Of a stretch of 64,000 bases of DNA, positions 17,281-26,634 are shown piece by piece. The stretch comes from Bacteroidaceae bacterium (GTDB lineage Bacteria; Bacteroidota; Bacteroidia; Bacteroidales; Bacteroidaceae), in the NCBI GenBank assembly GCA_017383485.1, contig JAFNXM010000005.1:62001-126000 (forward strand), in the 5' to 3' direction. Below the pieces are notes generated by a model. It did no database searches. It was given only the letters and a program-made list of their open reading frames with translations, and was not told where the DNA came from. Both the position numbers and the translations under genes were made by a program. Numbering within the stretch: the first letter of the stretch is position 1; each line of letters begins with the position of its first letter.

Positions 17281-18387
17281 TTACAAATGATATCCCCACT
17301 GGTCGAGGGCATATTGCCAATGCTTTTCGACGAGTTCGCGAGTTCGCGGTTCATATTCGTACTTATTCTTCTTGTACCCCTTCTTTGCGCCCACATATTT
17401 TTCGATGGCGGGGCGAGCTTCTTCCCAGCCGGGCAGGTCGAGCACCTTGTAGATTTGCTCTGTCATACCCAAGGCGTCGGCTTCGAAGTCCTCAAACTTC
17501 ACCTCGATCAGATTGCCCTCGGGGATGCACGCCTTGTCCGCCTCGTACTGCTCGTAGAGTTTGGTGTAGGTGGCCAGGATCTGTGCTTCAATTTCCTCGT
17601 TGCTTAGTTCCTGCAACTTGAGCGGTTGGATCGTATTGGTGAAGAAAGAGCGCGTGCTCTCGAACACCGTATAGGGATTGCGCACGAGGTAGATAAATTT
17701 CGCGTTGGGGTACATCTTGACCAATTCCCTGACGCGTCCTGTGTGGGGCGGATTCTTCGAGAGAAATTGTGTGCCGCCGGTATTCCACAAGGAGATACGT
17801 ACGAGCTTGTCAAACGTCGCCTTCCAACCCTGCAATTCCTCGTCGTCGATAGTCTGAAAGGTCAAATATTTGTCGCGATACTCCTGTTCGTATTTGGGGT
17901 AGAACCAAAAGTTATAATACGTGTAGGGCATCATATTAGATAGCGCAAACTCCTCCTCTTGCGGCAGATCGACGGCCAATTCCATATTGTCCGTAGGGCG
18001 CTTGTCGGGCATCAGCCACGCCATGGTCTTCTTGAAAAAAGACTGGCCGAACATCATCAGATGCGGGAATACGGTCTGATAGGTCGTGCAATAACCAAAG
18101 TGCTTGTCGCAGGAGAGGACGTTGTGCACAAACGTTGTACCCGAGCGCCAATGTCCCAGGATGAACACAGGATCTTCGGGCATTTCGCCAGCAGCCAATC
18201 GCTTTCTGAAGCGGCGGTTTTGGATCGGCGCCACGAGGGAAAGGATGCGACACACGACCTTTGTGAGAAAATATTTTCCACGCCACCCTTTGTGCACTTC
18301 ACGCCCCTTGCTGATGGCTTTGAAAGTCTTCCAATCCGCGCCAACAAGGGTATTAATGGGAAGCTTACTGAATTCTATGAGTCCCAT
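17281..18387 (-). CDS. PAPS-dependent sulfotransferase family protein
   Basis: The 368-residue protein carries the 5'-phosphosulfate loop FILGHWRSGTTFVHNVL (near residues 75-91) and the 3'-phosphate motif FIYLVRNPYTVFESTRSFF. A possible catalytic His lies in SKNPPHTGRV. It should transfer sulfate from PAPS to a hydroxyl or amine. Gut Bacteroides have sulfotransferases that sulfate sterols, so a lipid or sterol acceptor is conceivable but unproven. It is the third gene of the asd-tsaE unit (65-bp gap). No PAPS synthase genes are in the window. Confidence 0.85.
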   Translation of the reverse strand: MGLIEFSKLPINTLVGADWKTFKAISKGREVHKGWRGKYFLTKVVCRILSLVAPIQNRRFRKRLAAGEMPEDPVFILGHWRSGTTFVHNVLSCDKHFGYCTTYQTVFPHLMMFGQSFFKKTMAWLMPDKRPTDNMELAVDLPQEEEFALSNMMPYTYYNFWFYPKYEQEYRDKYLTFQTIDDEELQGWKATFDKLVRISLWNTGGTQFLSKNPPHTGRVRELVKMYPNAKFIYLVRNPYTVFESTRSFFTNTIQPLKLQELSNEEIEAQILATYTKLYEQYEADKACIPEGNLIEVKFEDFEADALGMTEQIYKVLDLPGWEEARPAIEKYVGAKKGYKKNKYEYEPRTRELVEKHWQYALDQWGYHL

Positions 18388-18452
18388 AAGCGTATTTTGT
18401 TTTAGAGAGAGTTTAGTCTATAGCAATCGGGCTATTTACAACAAAGGCCTTA

Positions 18453-18866
18453 CTAAAATTCTATCAATCTCGTACCATCCGCCTGCTCCGTCAGAGAGAC
18501 GTGCAAGGTATCCTCGGGCAGGAGATCTTCGACCAACTCTGGCCACTCCAGGAAGCAGTAGGCACCGCTATAGAAGTAGTCCTCGGCGCCCATATCAATA
18601 GCCTCGGCCACAGACTTCAAGCGATAGAAGTCGAAATGATAGGCCACGACATCGCCCGCCGTATCAGCGTATTCATTGACTATGGCAAAGGTGGGAGAAT
18701 TGACCGTATCGCATACACCAAGGCAGTCGCACAGCGCTTTGGTGAACGTCGTCTTGCCCGCACCCATACTGCCGTGGAACGCAAAGATACGTTTTCCCTC
18801 CGCCAGACGTAGGAATTCGGCTGCTACCTCTGGCAGACTTTCTACGGAGTGAATGGTCAGCGTCAT
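18453..18866 (-). CDS. tsaE: tRNA threonylcarbamoyladenosine biosynthesis ATPase TsaE
   Basis: At 137 residues, the protein has a Walker A in [33 protein letters not shown] and the family motif [19 protein letters not shown]. TsaE works with TsaB and TsaD to recycle the complex that makes t6A37 of ANN-decoding tRNAs. It overlaps the end of asd by four bases (ATGA type), so translation is probably coupled. Confidence 0.95.
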   Translation of the reverse strand: MTLTIHSVESLPEVAAEFLRLAEGKRIFAFHGSMGAGKTTFTKALCDCLGVCDTVNSPTFAIVNEYADTAGDVVAYHFDFYRLKSVAEAIDMGAEDYFYSGAYCFLEWPELVEDLLPEDTLHVSLTEQADGTRLIEF

Positions 18867-19873
18867 CCTACGTTGCCCACTTTGATCAAATACTCGGCTA
18901 TTTGCACCGCATTGAGGGCAGCACCCTTGCGAATCTGGTCGCTGACGATCCAGAAAGTAAGGCCGTTGGGATTAGCCAAGTCTTTGCGGATACGACCTAC
19001 GTATACGTCGTCCTTGCCTGCCAAGAAGAGTGGCATAGGATATTCCTTTTCTGCAGGATTGTCCATCAAGGTCAAACCCTCTGTATCCAGCACAGCCTGA
19101 CGTGCTTCTTCGACCGAAATAGGTCTCTCTGTCTCGATCCAGATGCTTTCTGAGTGCGAACGAAGCGAAGGCACGCGCACACACATCGCCGATGTTTCGA
19201 CGTCGGAGTGCATGATCTTCTTCGTTTCGTGATACATCTTCATCTCTTCCTTAGTATAACCATTATCCTGGAATACGTCGATTTGAGGAATCACGTTGAA
19301 TGCTAACTGATAGGCAAACTTCTCTACAGTCACGGGGTCGCCTGCGAGCACTTGCTTGTATTGTTCGTACAATTCGTCCATAGCTGCTTGACCTGCGCCG
19401 CTGGCTGCTTGATACGAACTGACGTGGATGCGGCGAATATGACTGAGGCGCTCGAAAGCCTTCAACGCTACGACCATCATGATCGTAGTACAGTTGGGAT
19501 TGGCAATGATGCCGCGTGGACGATCCAAAGCATCCTCGGCATTACACTCAGGCACTACCAAGGGAACATCTTCGTCCATACGAAAAGCAGAAGAGTTGTC
19601 GATCATCACAGCGCCGTGCTTGGTGATATCTTCGGCGTATTCTTTAGAAATACCAGCACCCGCCGAGGTGAACACGATATCTACGCCCTTGAAGTCGTCG
19701 CCGTGTTGCAATTCGCGAACGGTATATTCCTTTCCGCGAAAGGTATATGTGGTGCCCGCACTACGTTTTGAGCCGAACAATAGGAGATTGTCGATGGGAA
19801 ACTCTCTTTCGGCCAATACTCTGAGGAACTCTTGACCCACTGCGCCGCTGGCGCCTACGATTGCTACATTCAT
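18863..19873 (-). CDS. asd: Aspartate-semialdehyde dehydrogenase
   Basis: The 336-residue NADPH enzyme reduces aspartyl phosphate to aspartate semialdehyde, the branch point to lysine/diaminopimelate, threonine and methionine. It has the N-terminal [14 protein letters not shown] cofactor loop, the catalytic Cys in [10 protein letters not shown], and the catalytic His region [11 protein letters not shown]. Length is standard. It is the first gene of a unit with tsaE and the sulfotransferase. Confidence 0.96.
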   Translation of the reverse strand: MNVAIVGASGAVGQEFLRVLAEREFPIDNLLLFGSKRSAGTTYTFRGKEYTVRELQHGDDFKGVDIVFTSAGAGISKEYAEDITKHGAVMIDNSSAFRMDEDVPLVVPECNAEDALDRPRGIIANPNCTTIMMVVALKAFERLSHIRRIHVSSYQAASGAGQAAMDELYEQYKQVLAGDPVTVEKFAYQLAFNVIPQIDVFQDNGYTKEEMKMYHETKKIMHSDVETSAMCVRVPSLRSHSESIWIETERPISVEEARQAVLDTEGLTLMDNPAEKEYPMPLFLAGKDDVYVGRIRKDLANPNGLTFWIVSDQIRKGAALNAVQIAEYLIKVGNVG

Positions 19874-19986
19874 TGTCGTTTGTTTGTATTTCTGTTGATA
19901 CTAGCAAGGGGGTGCTGCCAAATATGTCAAACCTACGTTCTGCAACATTTGTGGCACAACACGCCTTGTTTTATATTTATCCGTTG

Positions 19987-19994
19987 CAAAATTA
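19987..19994 (-). promoter_or_regulatory. asd -7 box
   Basis: TAATTTTG on the minus strand, about 115 bp before the asd ATG, in the divergent gap with the antiporter gene. No clear -33 box. Confidence 0.45.
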
Positions 19995-20038
19995 TAATTT
20001 TCTGACGGATTAAAACCCCGTATTTGCAAAGTTTTTCG

Positions 20039-20046
20039 TTACTTTG
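20039..20046 (+). promoter_or_regulatory. Antiporter gene -7 box
   Basis: TTACTTTG differs from TAnnTTTG at the second base. It lies about 100 bp before the preferred ATG at 20144. Its location shows that the upstream ORF extension begins very close to the transcript start. Confidence 0.4.
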
Positions 20047-20143
20047 CAAGCGACACATAGACTTGTGACGGTGTTTGTTGATTATTTTTAACATGGGCAC
20101 CGCCAGTTTTTTGTATTTTTTACATTCAAGCGCACCAGATATA

Positions 20144-22216
20144 ATGTTTCAACAACTGTCGACATATTTGCCCGTGACCGACCCCACATGGATATTCTTT
20201 GTGGTGTTGAGCATCATATTGATAGCACCGATGCTGCTGGAACGGATGCGCATTCCCTCGGTCGTCGGCATGATCTTCGCAGGTGTGCTGATCGGTCCCT
20301 ATGGTTTTCATATTTTGGACCGCGACAGCAGTTTCGAACTTTTTGGCAAGGTCGGCATTTATTATATCATGTTCCTGGCATCACTGGAAATGAATATGCA
20401 GGACGTGCAAAAGATCAAGGGGCGCGCCTTGACTTTAGGCTTGCTCAGCTTCGCTCTGCCGATGCTACTTGGTATCACCGCCAACATGTCACTACTGGGC
20501 TACGGTCTCGCCGCCGCCACCTTGATGGCAGCGATGTACGCCTCGCACACACTGGTCGCCTATCCCATCGTGATGCGCTACGGTCTGTCGCGTCGCAAGG
20601 CCGTATCGATCGCCGTCGGTGGCACAATTGTGGCAGACACCCTGACCCTGCTCGTCCTGGCCGTCGTGGGCGGTATGTTCAAGGAGGGTGTGGGTAGCAA
20701 TGAGTGGATATGGTTGCTCGGCCGCGTTATTATTTTAAGCTTGCTCATCATTTTGACTTTCCCCCGCTTGGCGCGCTGGTTTTTCCGCCGCTACGACGAG
20801 AGCGTTGTCCAGTACATTTTTGTCATGGTCCTGGTCTTCCTGGGCGCAGGTCTGATGGAATTTGTCGGCATGGAGGGTATCCTTGGCGCCTTCCTTGTCG
20901 GATTGGTACTGAACAATAGTATTCCGCCCTCTTCACCACTGATGAATCACATCGAGTTTGTGGGAAATGCCATCTTCATTCCTTATTTTTTGATTGGAGT
21001 AGGGATGCTGATCAATGTGGTAGCCTTTGTCGAACATCCCTCAATCTTCCTGATCTCTGGGGTAATGATTGTGGTGGGCTGTGTGAGCAAATGGATCGCG
21101 GCGTGGAGTACGCAGAAGATTTTCAAGATGCAGCGTATCGAGCGCATCCTGATGTTTGGCCTGACCAATTCGCGTGCTGCAGCCACACTGGCGGTAGTTT
21201 TGGTGGGCTATAAGATTATTTTGCCCGATGGTAGTCGTTTGCTCAACGACGATGTGCTCAATGGTGCCATGATGTTTATCCTGTTCACCTGTATAGTCAG
21301 TTCGTTGTTCACGGAGCACGCTTCGCGCAAAATGGCCGAATCTGGCGCGGCAGAGGAGCAGACCCCGCGCGAAGCTGAGGACCGCATTCTGATCGCTCTG
21401 TCTAACCCCGAAACCGTGGCGCCTATGGTCAATGCCGCCTTGATGCTGCGTACGCCCAAGTCGCCCACGCCATTGACTGCGCTCAACGTCGTGTTGGACG
21501 ATAATGCCGAGAAGCGCGAGGAAGGCGTCAAGCAATTGGAGCGTGCCGTACGTATCGCAGCAGAGGCGAATGTACGCCTGATCACACGTAGCCGTTGGTC
21601 GGTGAATATCGTCAGTGGTATCTCGCACACGATGAAGGAATTTAATGCATCCGACCTGATGATTGGTCTTCACCAGAAGTCCAAATTGACCGACGACTTC
21701 TACGGCCGCTTGTCTGCAGACCTCGTTTCAGCTATCGAACAGCAAATGATCATCTATCGTGCCGTCGCTCCTATCAACATCATACGCCACATCCACGTGC
21801 TGGTGCCTCGCAAGGGAGAATTTGAACCCGGTTTCCATCAATGGGCAGACCGTGTCGCGCTGTTGGCCGAGCAACTCAGTTGCCATGTCACTACGTATGG
21901 CGGCCGCGGCACCTTAGCGGATTTGCAAGCCTATTGGGATTCGAAGAAATACAGCATTTCTGCCGAACACCGTGTCTATACCGAATGGCACGATATGATT
22001 TCCATTGCGCACAACACCCGCCAGGATCACCTGATGGTATTCATCGTAGCACGCCGTGGCACCATCTCGCGCCGCAAATATATGGATCGCTTGCCCGAAC
22101 AGGTAGAGCGCTATTTCTCGTCACGCAGTGTGATGATCATCTACCCCACTCAATTGGCTACAAACAGTGATGGCGCAACCAGCATCCGTGGTGGTGTGCC
22201 AGTGAATATGCGATAG
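20144..22216 (+). CDS. CPA2-family cation:proton antiporter with C-terminal USP-like domains
   Basis: The preferred start MFQQLSTYLPVTDPTWIFF gives 690 residues; an upstream Met at 20075 would add 23. Residues 1 to about 400 form 12-13 membrane helices of the Na+/H+ exchanger fold, with RIPSVVGMIFAGVLIGPYG near the start and GFTNSRAA-like FGLTNSRAAATLAVVLVGYK late in the fold. The last 270 residues are soluble and read as two universal-stress-protein-like units (DRILIALSNPETVAPMVNAA; INIIRHIHVLVPRKGEFEPG). It probably exchanges Na+ or K+ for protons; the soluble part may sense nucleotides. It is monocistronic. Confidence 0.88.
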   Translation: MFQQLSTYLPVTDPTWIFFVVLSIILIAPMLLERMRIPSVVGMIFAGVLIGPYGFHILDRDSSFELFGKVGIYYIMFLASLEMNMQDVQKIKGRALTLGLLSFALPMLLGITANMSLLGYGLAAATLMAAMYASHTLVAYPIVMRYGLSRRKAVSIAVGGTIVADTLTLLVLAVVGGMFKEGVGSNEWIWLLGRVIILSLLIILTFPRLARWFFRRYDESVVQYIFVMVLVFLGAGLMEFVGMEGILGAFLVGLVLNNSIPPSSPLMNHIEFVGNAIFIPYFLIGVGMLINVVAFVEHPSIFLISGVMIVVGCVSKWIAAWSTQKIFKMQRIERILMFGLTNSRAAATLAVVLVGYKIILPDGSRLLNDDVLNGAMMFILFTCIVSSLFTEHASRKMAESGAAEEQTPREAEDRILIALSNPETVAPMVNAALMLRTPKSPTPLTALNVVLDDNAEKREEGVKQLERAVRIAAEANVRLITRSRWSVNIVSGISHTMKEFNASDLMIGLHQKSKLTDDFYGRLSADLVSAIEQQMIIYRAVAPINIIRHIHVLVPRKGEFEPGFHQWADRVALLAEQLSCHVTTYGGRGTLADLQAYWDSKKYSISAEHRVYTEWHDMISIAHNTRQDHLMVFIVARRGTISRRKYMDRLPEQVERYFSSRSVMIIYPTQLATNSDGATSIRGGVPVNMR

Positions 22217-22245
22217 GGTTTTGTCATAGTGTCATTATTTTTTTT

Positions 22246-22355
22246 GCACGAAAAGAGGTCCTGAAAAAAAGGTTAGACTTTTTTCAAAAAACATTAGACC
22301 TTTTTTTAACGAGCCGTCGCGAAATTTTAACGAGGCGTCGCGAAATTTTTGTGCG
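22246..22355 (-). repeat. Dispersed TTTCGCGACG element, copy E (2 units, inverted orientation)
   Basis: Tail complement with AAAAAACATTAGACCT, then two units (ACGAGCCGTCGCGAAATTTT and ACGAGGCGTCGCGAAATTTT). Short inverted ends GCACGAAAA and TTTTTGTGC frame it. It lies between the antiporter stop and tcdA, both on the plus strand. Confidence 0.87.
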
Positions 22356-22432
22356 CTTTCTCTTGCTTCACAATTTGCCAATAGATGAGGCCATTTAATC
22401 CCCCCTTTTTTGTATAAAATCCGATATAAAAT

Positions 22433-23143
22433 ATGTTATTCCTGGAACGAACCACCCTGTTACTTGGTGCTGAGAAAATGCAACGCCTGTCCGCGGCCCA
22501 CGTCCTGATCGTGGGTACAGGAGGCGTCGGAGCCTACGCCGCCGAAATGATATGTCGCGCCGGAGTGGGCACCCTGACGCTGGTCGACGCCGACTGCGTG
22601 TCACCCAGCAATATCAACCGCCAACTTATCGCCCTGCACTCCACCGTAGGTCAGAGCAAAGTGGAAGTTCTCGCCGCCCGCTTGCGAGACATCAACCCCG
22701 ACGTCACACTACATTTGCGCCAGGAATTTCTGACCGCCGAGAGCGCCGCACAACTCGTCTCCGACGGTCACTTCGACTTTGTCGTCGACGCCATAGATAC
22801 CATTCAGCCCAAAGTCGCCCTGCTCGCCACCTGCTTGAAAGAGCGCGTGCGTGTCGTCTCCTCGATGGGCGCTGGCGCCAAGACCGACATTTCGAGCATA
22901 CAATTCTCCGACATTTGGCAGACCTACCACTGCGGTCTGAGCAAAAGTGTGCGCAGCGGATTGACCAAGGCGGGGCTGAAAGGGCGCAAACTGCCCGTCG
23001 TCTTCTCCGCCCAGCAAGCCGACCGCAATGCCCTGTTGGCTGTCGAGGGCGAGCGCAACAAAAAAACTACCGCCGGCACCATCTCGTACATGCCCGCCAC
23101 GTTTGGCTGTTATTTGGCACAATACGTGCTCGAACGATTGTAA
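22433..23143 (+). CDS. tcdA: tRNA threonylcarbamoyladenosine dehydratase
   Basis: This 236-residue E1-like (ThiF/MoeB fold) enzyme cyclises t6A37 to ct6A with ATP. The nucleotide site is VLIVGTGGVGAYAAEMICRAG. DADCVSPSNINRQL is the adenylation motif, followed by DAIDTIQPKVALL and a C-terminal region with GTISYMPATFGC. No ubiquitin-like partner is nearby, and length fits TcdA/CsdL rather than MoeB (about 250 with CxxC zinc sites, absent here). No promoter box is clear upstream; copy E of the repeat lies there. Confidence 0.9.
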   Translation: MLFLERTTLLLGAEKMQRLSAAHVLIVGTGGVGAYAAEMICRAGVGTLTLVDADCVSPSNINRQLIALHSTVGQSKVEVLAARLRDINPDVTLHLRQEFLTAESAAQLVSDGHFDFVVDAIDTIQPKVALLATCLKERVRVVSSMGAGAKTDISSIQFSDIWQTYHCGLSKSVRSGLTKAGLKGRKLPVVFSAQQADRNALLAVEGERNKKTTAGTISYMPATFGCYLAQYVLERL

Positions 23144-23223
23144 AATTTACATTTCAACCTCTATTTTGTGGGAAAAGTCTCTTTTTTCACATTTTTTTTG
23201 TATTACCAACACGTTACAAAGGC

Positions 23224-23252
23224 TTTGATTTCAAAATAAAGCAGTAAATTTG
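23224..23252 (+). promoter_or_regulatory. dsbD promoter
   Basis: TTTG (23224-23227) and TAAATTTG (23245-23252) are 17 bp apart, 17 bp before the ATG at 23270. Confidence 0.6.
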
Positions 23253-23269
23253 CGGCAAATTTTATCATT

Positions 23270-25327
23270 ATGAAGAAATCTTTATTCTTGACACTTGCCC
23301 TCGTGATGTTGTCGTGCGTGACAGCTTTGGCGCAGGTAAACTTCAGTGTGAACTACAAAAAAGTATCCGCTAACGAGATAGACATCGTATTCAGCGGAAA
23401 AGCAGACGCTGGATGGCACGTCTATTCTACCAACATTCCCGACGGAGGTCCCAATCCCGCCATCTTTGGTGTGGACAAAAAGGACGGCGTCGAACTGGTC
23501 GGTGGTTTGAAGCCAGGCAGTGGTGCTAAGACTGCCTTTGATCCTATGTTCGAGATGAACATTACTTACTTCGAAAATAGCTGTACTTTCACTCAGCGCG
23601 TACGTCTGACCAAAAAGGACTACTCGCTCGAAGGCTACCTCGAATTCAGCGCTTGCAACGATATGAACTGCTTGCCTCCTACCGCCGTGTCGTGCAAACT
23701 GAACGGCACAGACGGACCCGATGCCAACGCTAAGGCTAAAGCAGAAGAGGCTAAGAAAAAAGAAGAGCAAGCGGCTGCAGAAGAAGCCAAAACTGCTGCA
23801 GAAGCAAGTCTGACCGCACAGCCCGATACCGCCGCTGTCGACACAGCAGCCGTAGCGCCCGCTGTATCTGGTGGCGACAATGCGCTCAATATGGACGCTC
23901 TGTGGACACCAGTCGTTGATGAATTGAAAGCATTCGGCGAGGAAAGCATCTCAGACAGTTCGTTGTGGTACATCTTCATCATGGGCTTCGTCGGAGGTCT
24001 CGTAGCGCTTTTCACACCCTGCGTTTGGCCTATCATTCCAATGACCGTGAGCTTCTTCTTGAAGCGTGCCGGAAATCGTCGCAAAGGTATCCGCGACGCG
24101 ATGATTTATGGTGTGTCTATCGTCGTAATCTACGTAGGATTGGGCCTTATCATCACATCAATCTTTGGTGCGAATGCTTTGAACGACCTCTCGACAAACG
24201 CTTTCTTTAATATTGTATTCTTCTTGATGCTCGTCGTGTTTGCGGCAAGTTTCTTTGGAGGATTTGAAATAGCCCTGCCCTCGTCTTGGGGTGCAGCTAT
24301 CGACGGCAAAGCAGAAAAGGCTACCGGTCTCCTGAGCATCTTCTTGATGGCATTTACCCTGGCCCTCGTATCATTCTCATGTACTGGTCCGATCATCGGA
24401 TTCTTGCTTGTTGAAGTAAGTACTTCGGGTGGTTCGGCTTTGGCGCCTACGATTGGTATGTTGGGCTTTGCTATTGCGCTGGCTCTCCCATTCAGTCTCT
24501 TCGCCATGTTCCCCACTTTGTTGAAGAGTGCTCCAAAGAGCGGTGGATGGTTGAATGCTGTGAAAGTATGTCTCGGTTTCTTGGAATTGGCATTCGCTTT
24601 GAAGTTCTTCTCCGTTGCCGACTTGGCTTACGGTTGGGGCATTATGGACCGCGAAGTATTCCTTGCGCTCTGGATCATTATCTTTGCGCTTTTGGGAGTT
24701 TATCTGCTCGGTTGGTTGCGCTTCCCTCACGACGACGAAGCTACGCACACCAGCGTGCCTCGCTTCTTCCTGGCGCTCTTCCCCTTGGCATTTGCAATTT
24801 ATATGATTCCTGGTCTCTGGGGTGCGCCTTGTAAAGCAATCAGTGCCTTTGCACCACCAATGTCTACCCAGGATTTCAACCTGCAACCAGACCAAATCGA
24901 GACTTTCAAGAACTACGAGGAAGGTATGGCCTACGCTCGCAAGGTGGGCAAACCCGTATTCTTGGATTTCACCGGTCACGGCTGCGTAAACTGTCGTAAG
25001 ATGGAAGCATCTGTATGGGAATCGCCCGTCGTGAAGCAGAAGATGCAAGAAGACTACGTAGTCATCTCGCTCTATGTCGACGAAAAGGAAAAATTGGCTG
25101 AACCCATCGACGTCGTAGTAGGTGGTATGGAGAGAAAACTCCGCACCGTGGGCGACAAGTGGAGCTACTTGCAACAACATAAGTTTGGCGCCAACGCACA
25201 ACCTTTCTATGTGTTGGTAGACCACGAGGGCAAGCCCCTGAACCAATCTTATTCGTACGACGAAGATATTGATAAATTCGTACAATTCCTGGACAAGGGT
25301 AAGGACGCTTTTGATAATAAGAAATAA
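23270..25327 (+). CDS. dsbD: Thiol:disulfide interchange protein DsbD
   Basis: The 685-residue protein moves electrons from cytoplasmic thioredoxin across the inner membrane to periplasmic thiols. A signal peptide ends near ALAQ. A DsbD-alpha-like immunoglobulin domain carries Cys near residues 128 and 133 ([12 protein letters not shown]). An Ala/Lys-rich linker (about 150-195) leads to eight membrane helices with the CcdA-type [21 protein letters not shown] near 250. A C-terminal thioredoxin fold has [11 protein letters not shown] near 572. The CVNC pair is the usual DsbD-gamma site. It is followed by a hairpin terminator. Confidence 0.93.
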   Translation: MKKSLFLTLALVMLSCVTALAQVNFSVNYKKVSANEIDIVFSGKADAGWHVYSTNIPDGGPNPAIFGVDKKDGVELVGGLKPGSGAKTAFDPMFEMNITYFENSCTFTQRVRLTKKDYSLEGYLEFSACNDMNCLPPTAVSCKLNGTDGPDANAKAKAEEAKKKEEQAAAEEAKTAAEASLTAQPDTAAVDTAAVAPAVSGGDNALNMDALWTPVVDELKAFGEESISDSSLWYIFIMGFVGGLVALFTPCVWPIIPMTVSFFLKRAGNRRKGIRDAMIYGVSIVVIYVGLGLIITSIFGANALNDLSTNAFFNIVFFLMLVVFAASFFGGFEIALPSSWGAAIDGKAEKATGLLSIFLMAFTLALVSFSCTGPIIGFLLVEVSTSGGSALAPTIGMLGFAIALALPFSLFAMFPTLLKSAPKSGGWLNAVKVCLGFLELAFALKFFSVADLAYGWGIMDREVFLALWIIIFALLGVYLLGWLRFPHDDEATHTSVPRFFLALFPLAFAIYMIPGLWGAPCKAISAFAPPMSTQDFNLQPDQIETFKNYEEGMAYARKVGKPVFLDFTGHGCVNCRKMEASVWESPVVKQKMQEDYVVISLYVDEKEKLAEPIDVVVGGMERKLRTVGDKWSYLQQHKFGANAQPFYVLVDHEGKPLNQSYSYDEDIDKFVQFLDKGKDAFDNKK

Positions 25328-25345
25328 TCCCTGTCGCAGTTGATA

Positions 25346-25430
25346 GAAAAGGAGTCAAGCATCAAATTCCAAAGCGAAGAGGCGCTGTACCGTCACACTT
25401 CGGGGCTTTGATACTTGACTCTTTTCTTTT
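25346..25430 (+). terminator. Large hairpin after dsbD
   Basis: GAAAAGGAGTCAAGCATCAA (25346-25365) pairs with TTGATACTTGACTCTTTTC with one bulge and one wobble. An inner CGAAG/CTTCG pairing shortens the loop, and a T-rich run (TTTTCTTTTT) follows. Confidence 0.75.
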
Positions 25431-25480
25431 TCCCTCAAACCTTTTTTCACCGAAACTACACCAGACCTGCACACTATCCT

Positions 25481-26401
25481 ATGATTTCGATCCTGATCCC
25501 CACGCACAATTATAATTGTATATCCCTGGTGACCGATCTCGCCGCTCAGGGCGATGCACTCGTGGCGCGCTATGGCCAGGATGTATTCGACTACGAAATC
25601 ATCGTAGCCGAGGATGGATCGACCGACGTGTTGGTGATTGAGGAGAACTCGCGCATCACAGCCATCCCCAAGGCGCGACATATTTGCAGGAGGGAGAATG
25701 TGGGACGTGCTCGCATTTTGAATTTCCTCGTTTCCCAGGCGCGATTGTCCCACGTCCTGATCATCGACTGCGACGCTCTGGTCTTCACGCCCGACTATCT
25801 GTCCACGTATTGGGAGATGCACGATGCAGCAGACGTCGTGTGCGGCAGCATACAGTCGCCCGCGCGCTGTCCATATGGTTGCGAATTGCGCTATAAGTAC
25901 GAGGAGGCTGCACGAGATATTCGTCGGATGGAATACCGCAAGGCACACCCCTATGCCCATCTGTCTACGTTCAATATCCTGTTTCACCGCTACGTTTTCG
26001 ACCAGACACAGTTCGACGAACGTTGCACAGAGTATGGCTACGAAGACGCCTTGCTGGGCTTGATGCTTGAATCCTTGAATCTGAAAGTAGAGCATATCGA
26101 CAACCCCCTTATCCACAATGGTATGGACCCAAATGCCGTGTATCTGAACAAAGTGGAAACAGCCCTGCGCACCTTGCATTATTTGGGCGAACCGATGCAT
26201 TCGGCCTCGGCGCTGGTGGGATTGGTGCGCCGCATCCAGCGTTGGCATCTGACGCCGTTGTGCCGTTTGGCCTATCGTTTGACTCGCCCCCTGCTCCATG
26301 GACAATTGATGAGCCATAACCCCAGTATGACGTGCTTGAAGTTGTATAAACTGGGCTACTATTTGATGTTGGACAAGAAAAACAAACCTCGAAGGATTTA
26401 G
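25481..26401 (+). CDS. Family 2 glycosyltransferase
   Basis: The 306-residue cytoplasmic or membrane-associated GT-A enzyme opens with MISILIPTHNYN. AEDGSTD follows near residue 45, then RENVGRARILNFL, IIDCDALVF as the DxD-type metal site, and FDERCTEYGYEDALLG with the ED acid/base region. The C terminus is basic without a membrane helix. It probably adds a sugar to a surface polysaccharide or lipid; donor and acceptor are unknown. The ORF is open for 22 codons upstream, but the GT-A fold starts at the Met used here. The gene stands alone. Confidence 0.9.
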   Translation: MISILIPTHNYNCISLVTDLAAQGDALVARYGQDVFDYEIIVAEDGSTDVLVIEENSRITAIPKARHICRRENVGRARILNFLVSQARLSHVLIIDCDALVFTPDYLSTYWEMHDAADVVCGSIQSPARCPYGCELRYKYEEAARDIRRMEYRKAHPYAHLSTFNILFHRYVFDQTQFDERCTEYGYEDALLGLMLESLNLKVEHIDNPLIHNGMDPNAVYLNKVETALRTLHYLGEPMHSASALVGLVRRIQRWHLTPLCRLAYRLTRPLLHGQLMSHNPSMTCLKLYKLGYYLMLDKKNKPRRI

Positions 26402-26414
26402 GTTCTAAAAATAG

Positions 26415-26547
26415 TTTTTTTTTGCGACGTCTCGTAAAAACTTTGCGACGCCTCGTTGAAATTTCGCGACGTCTCGTGAAAATTTCGCGACGTCTCGTGA
26501 AAAAAGAGTCTTGGCTTTTTTCAACAAAATCTAACCTTTTTCTCGCG
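26415..26547 (+). repeat. Dispersed TTTCGCGACG element, copy F (4 units, divergent tail)
   Basis: Four 21-bp units, the first two with TTTGCGACG instead of TTTCGCGACG, then a diverged tail (AAAAAAGAGTCTTGGCTTTTTT ... ATCTAACCTTTTT in pieces). It lies in the convergent gap between the GT2 and pepC genes, next to a separate terminator. Confidence 0.82.
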
Positions 26548-26567
26548 ACACAAAATGATACAAAAAT

Positions 26568-26603
26568 ACCGCCAACTGCATCGCGCAATTGGCGGTGTTT
26601 TTT
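26568..26603. terminator. Terminator between GT2 and pepC
   Basis: ACCGCCAACTG pairs with CAATTGGCGGT around CATCGCG, followed by GTTTTTT on the plus side and an A/T-rich run on the minus side, in a convergent gap. Confidence 0.82.
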
Positions 26604-26634
26604 ATGTATTGGCCAAGGTGAAATTCGCCCAGGA

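Noticed and set aside
26415..26547. Stacked 21-bp direct repeats as a CRISPR array
   Set aside because: Units abut each other without spacers, and no cas gene is present.
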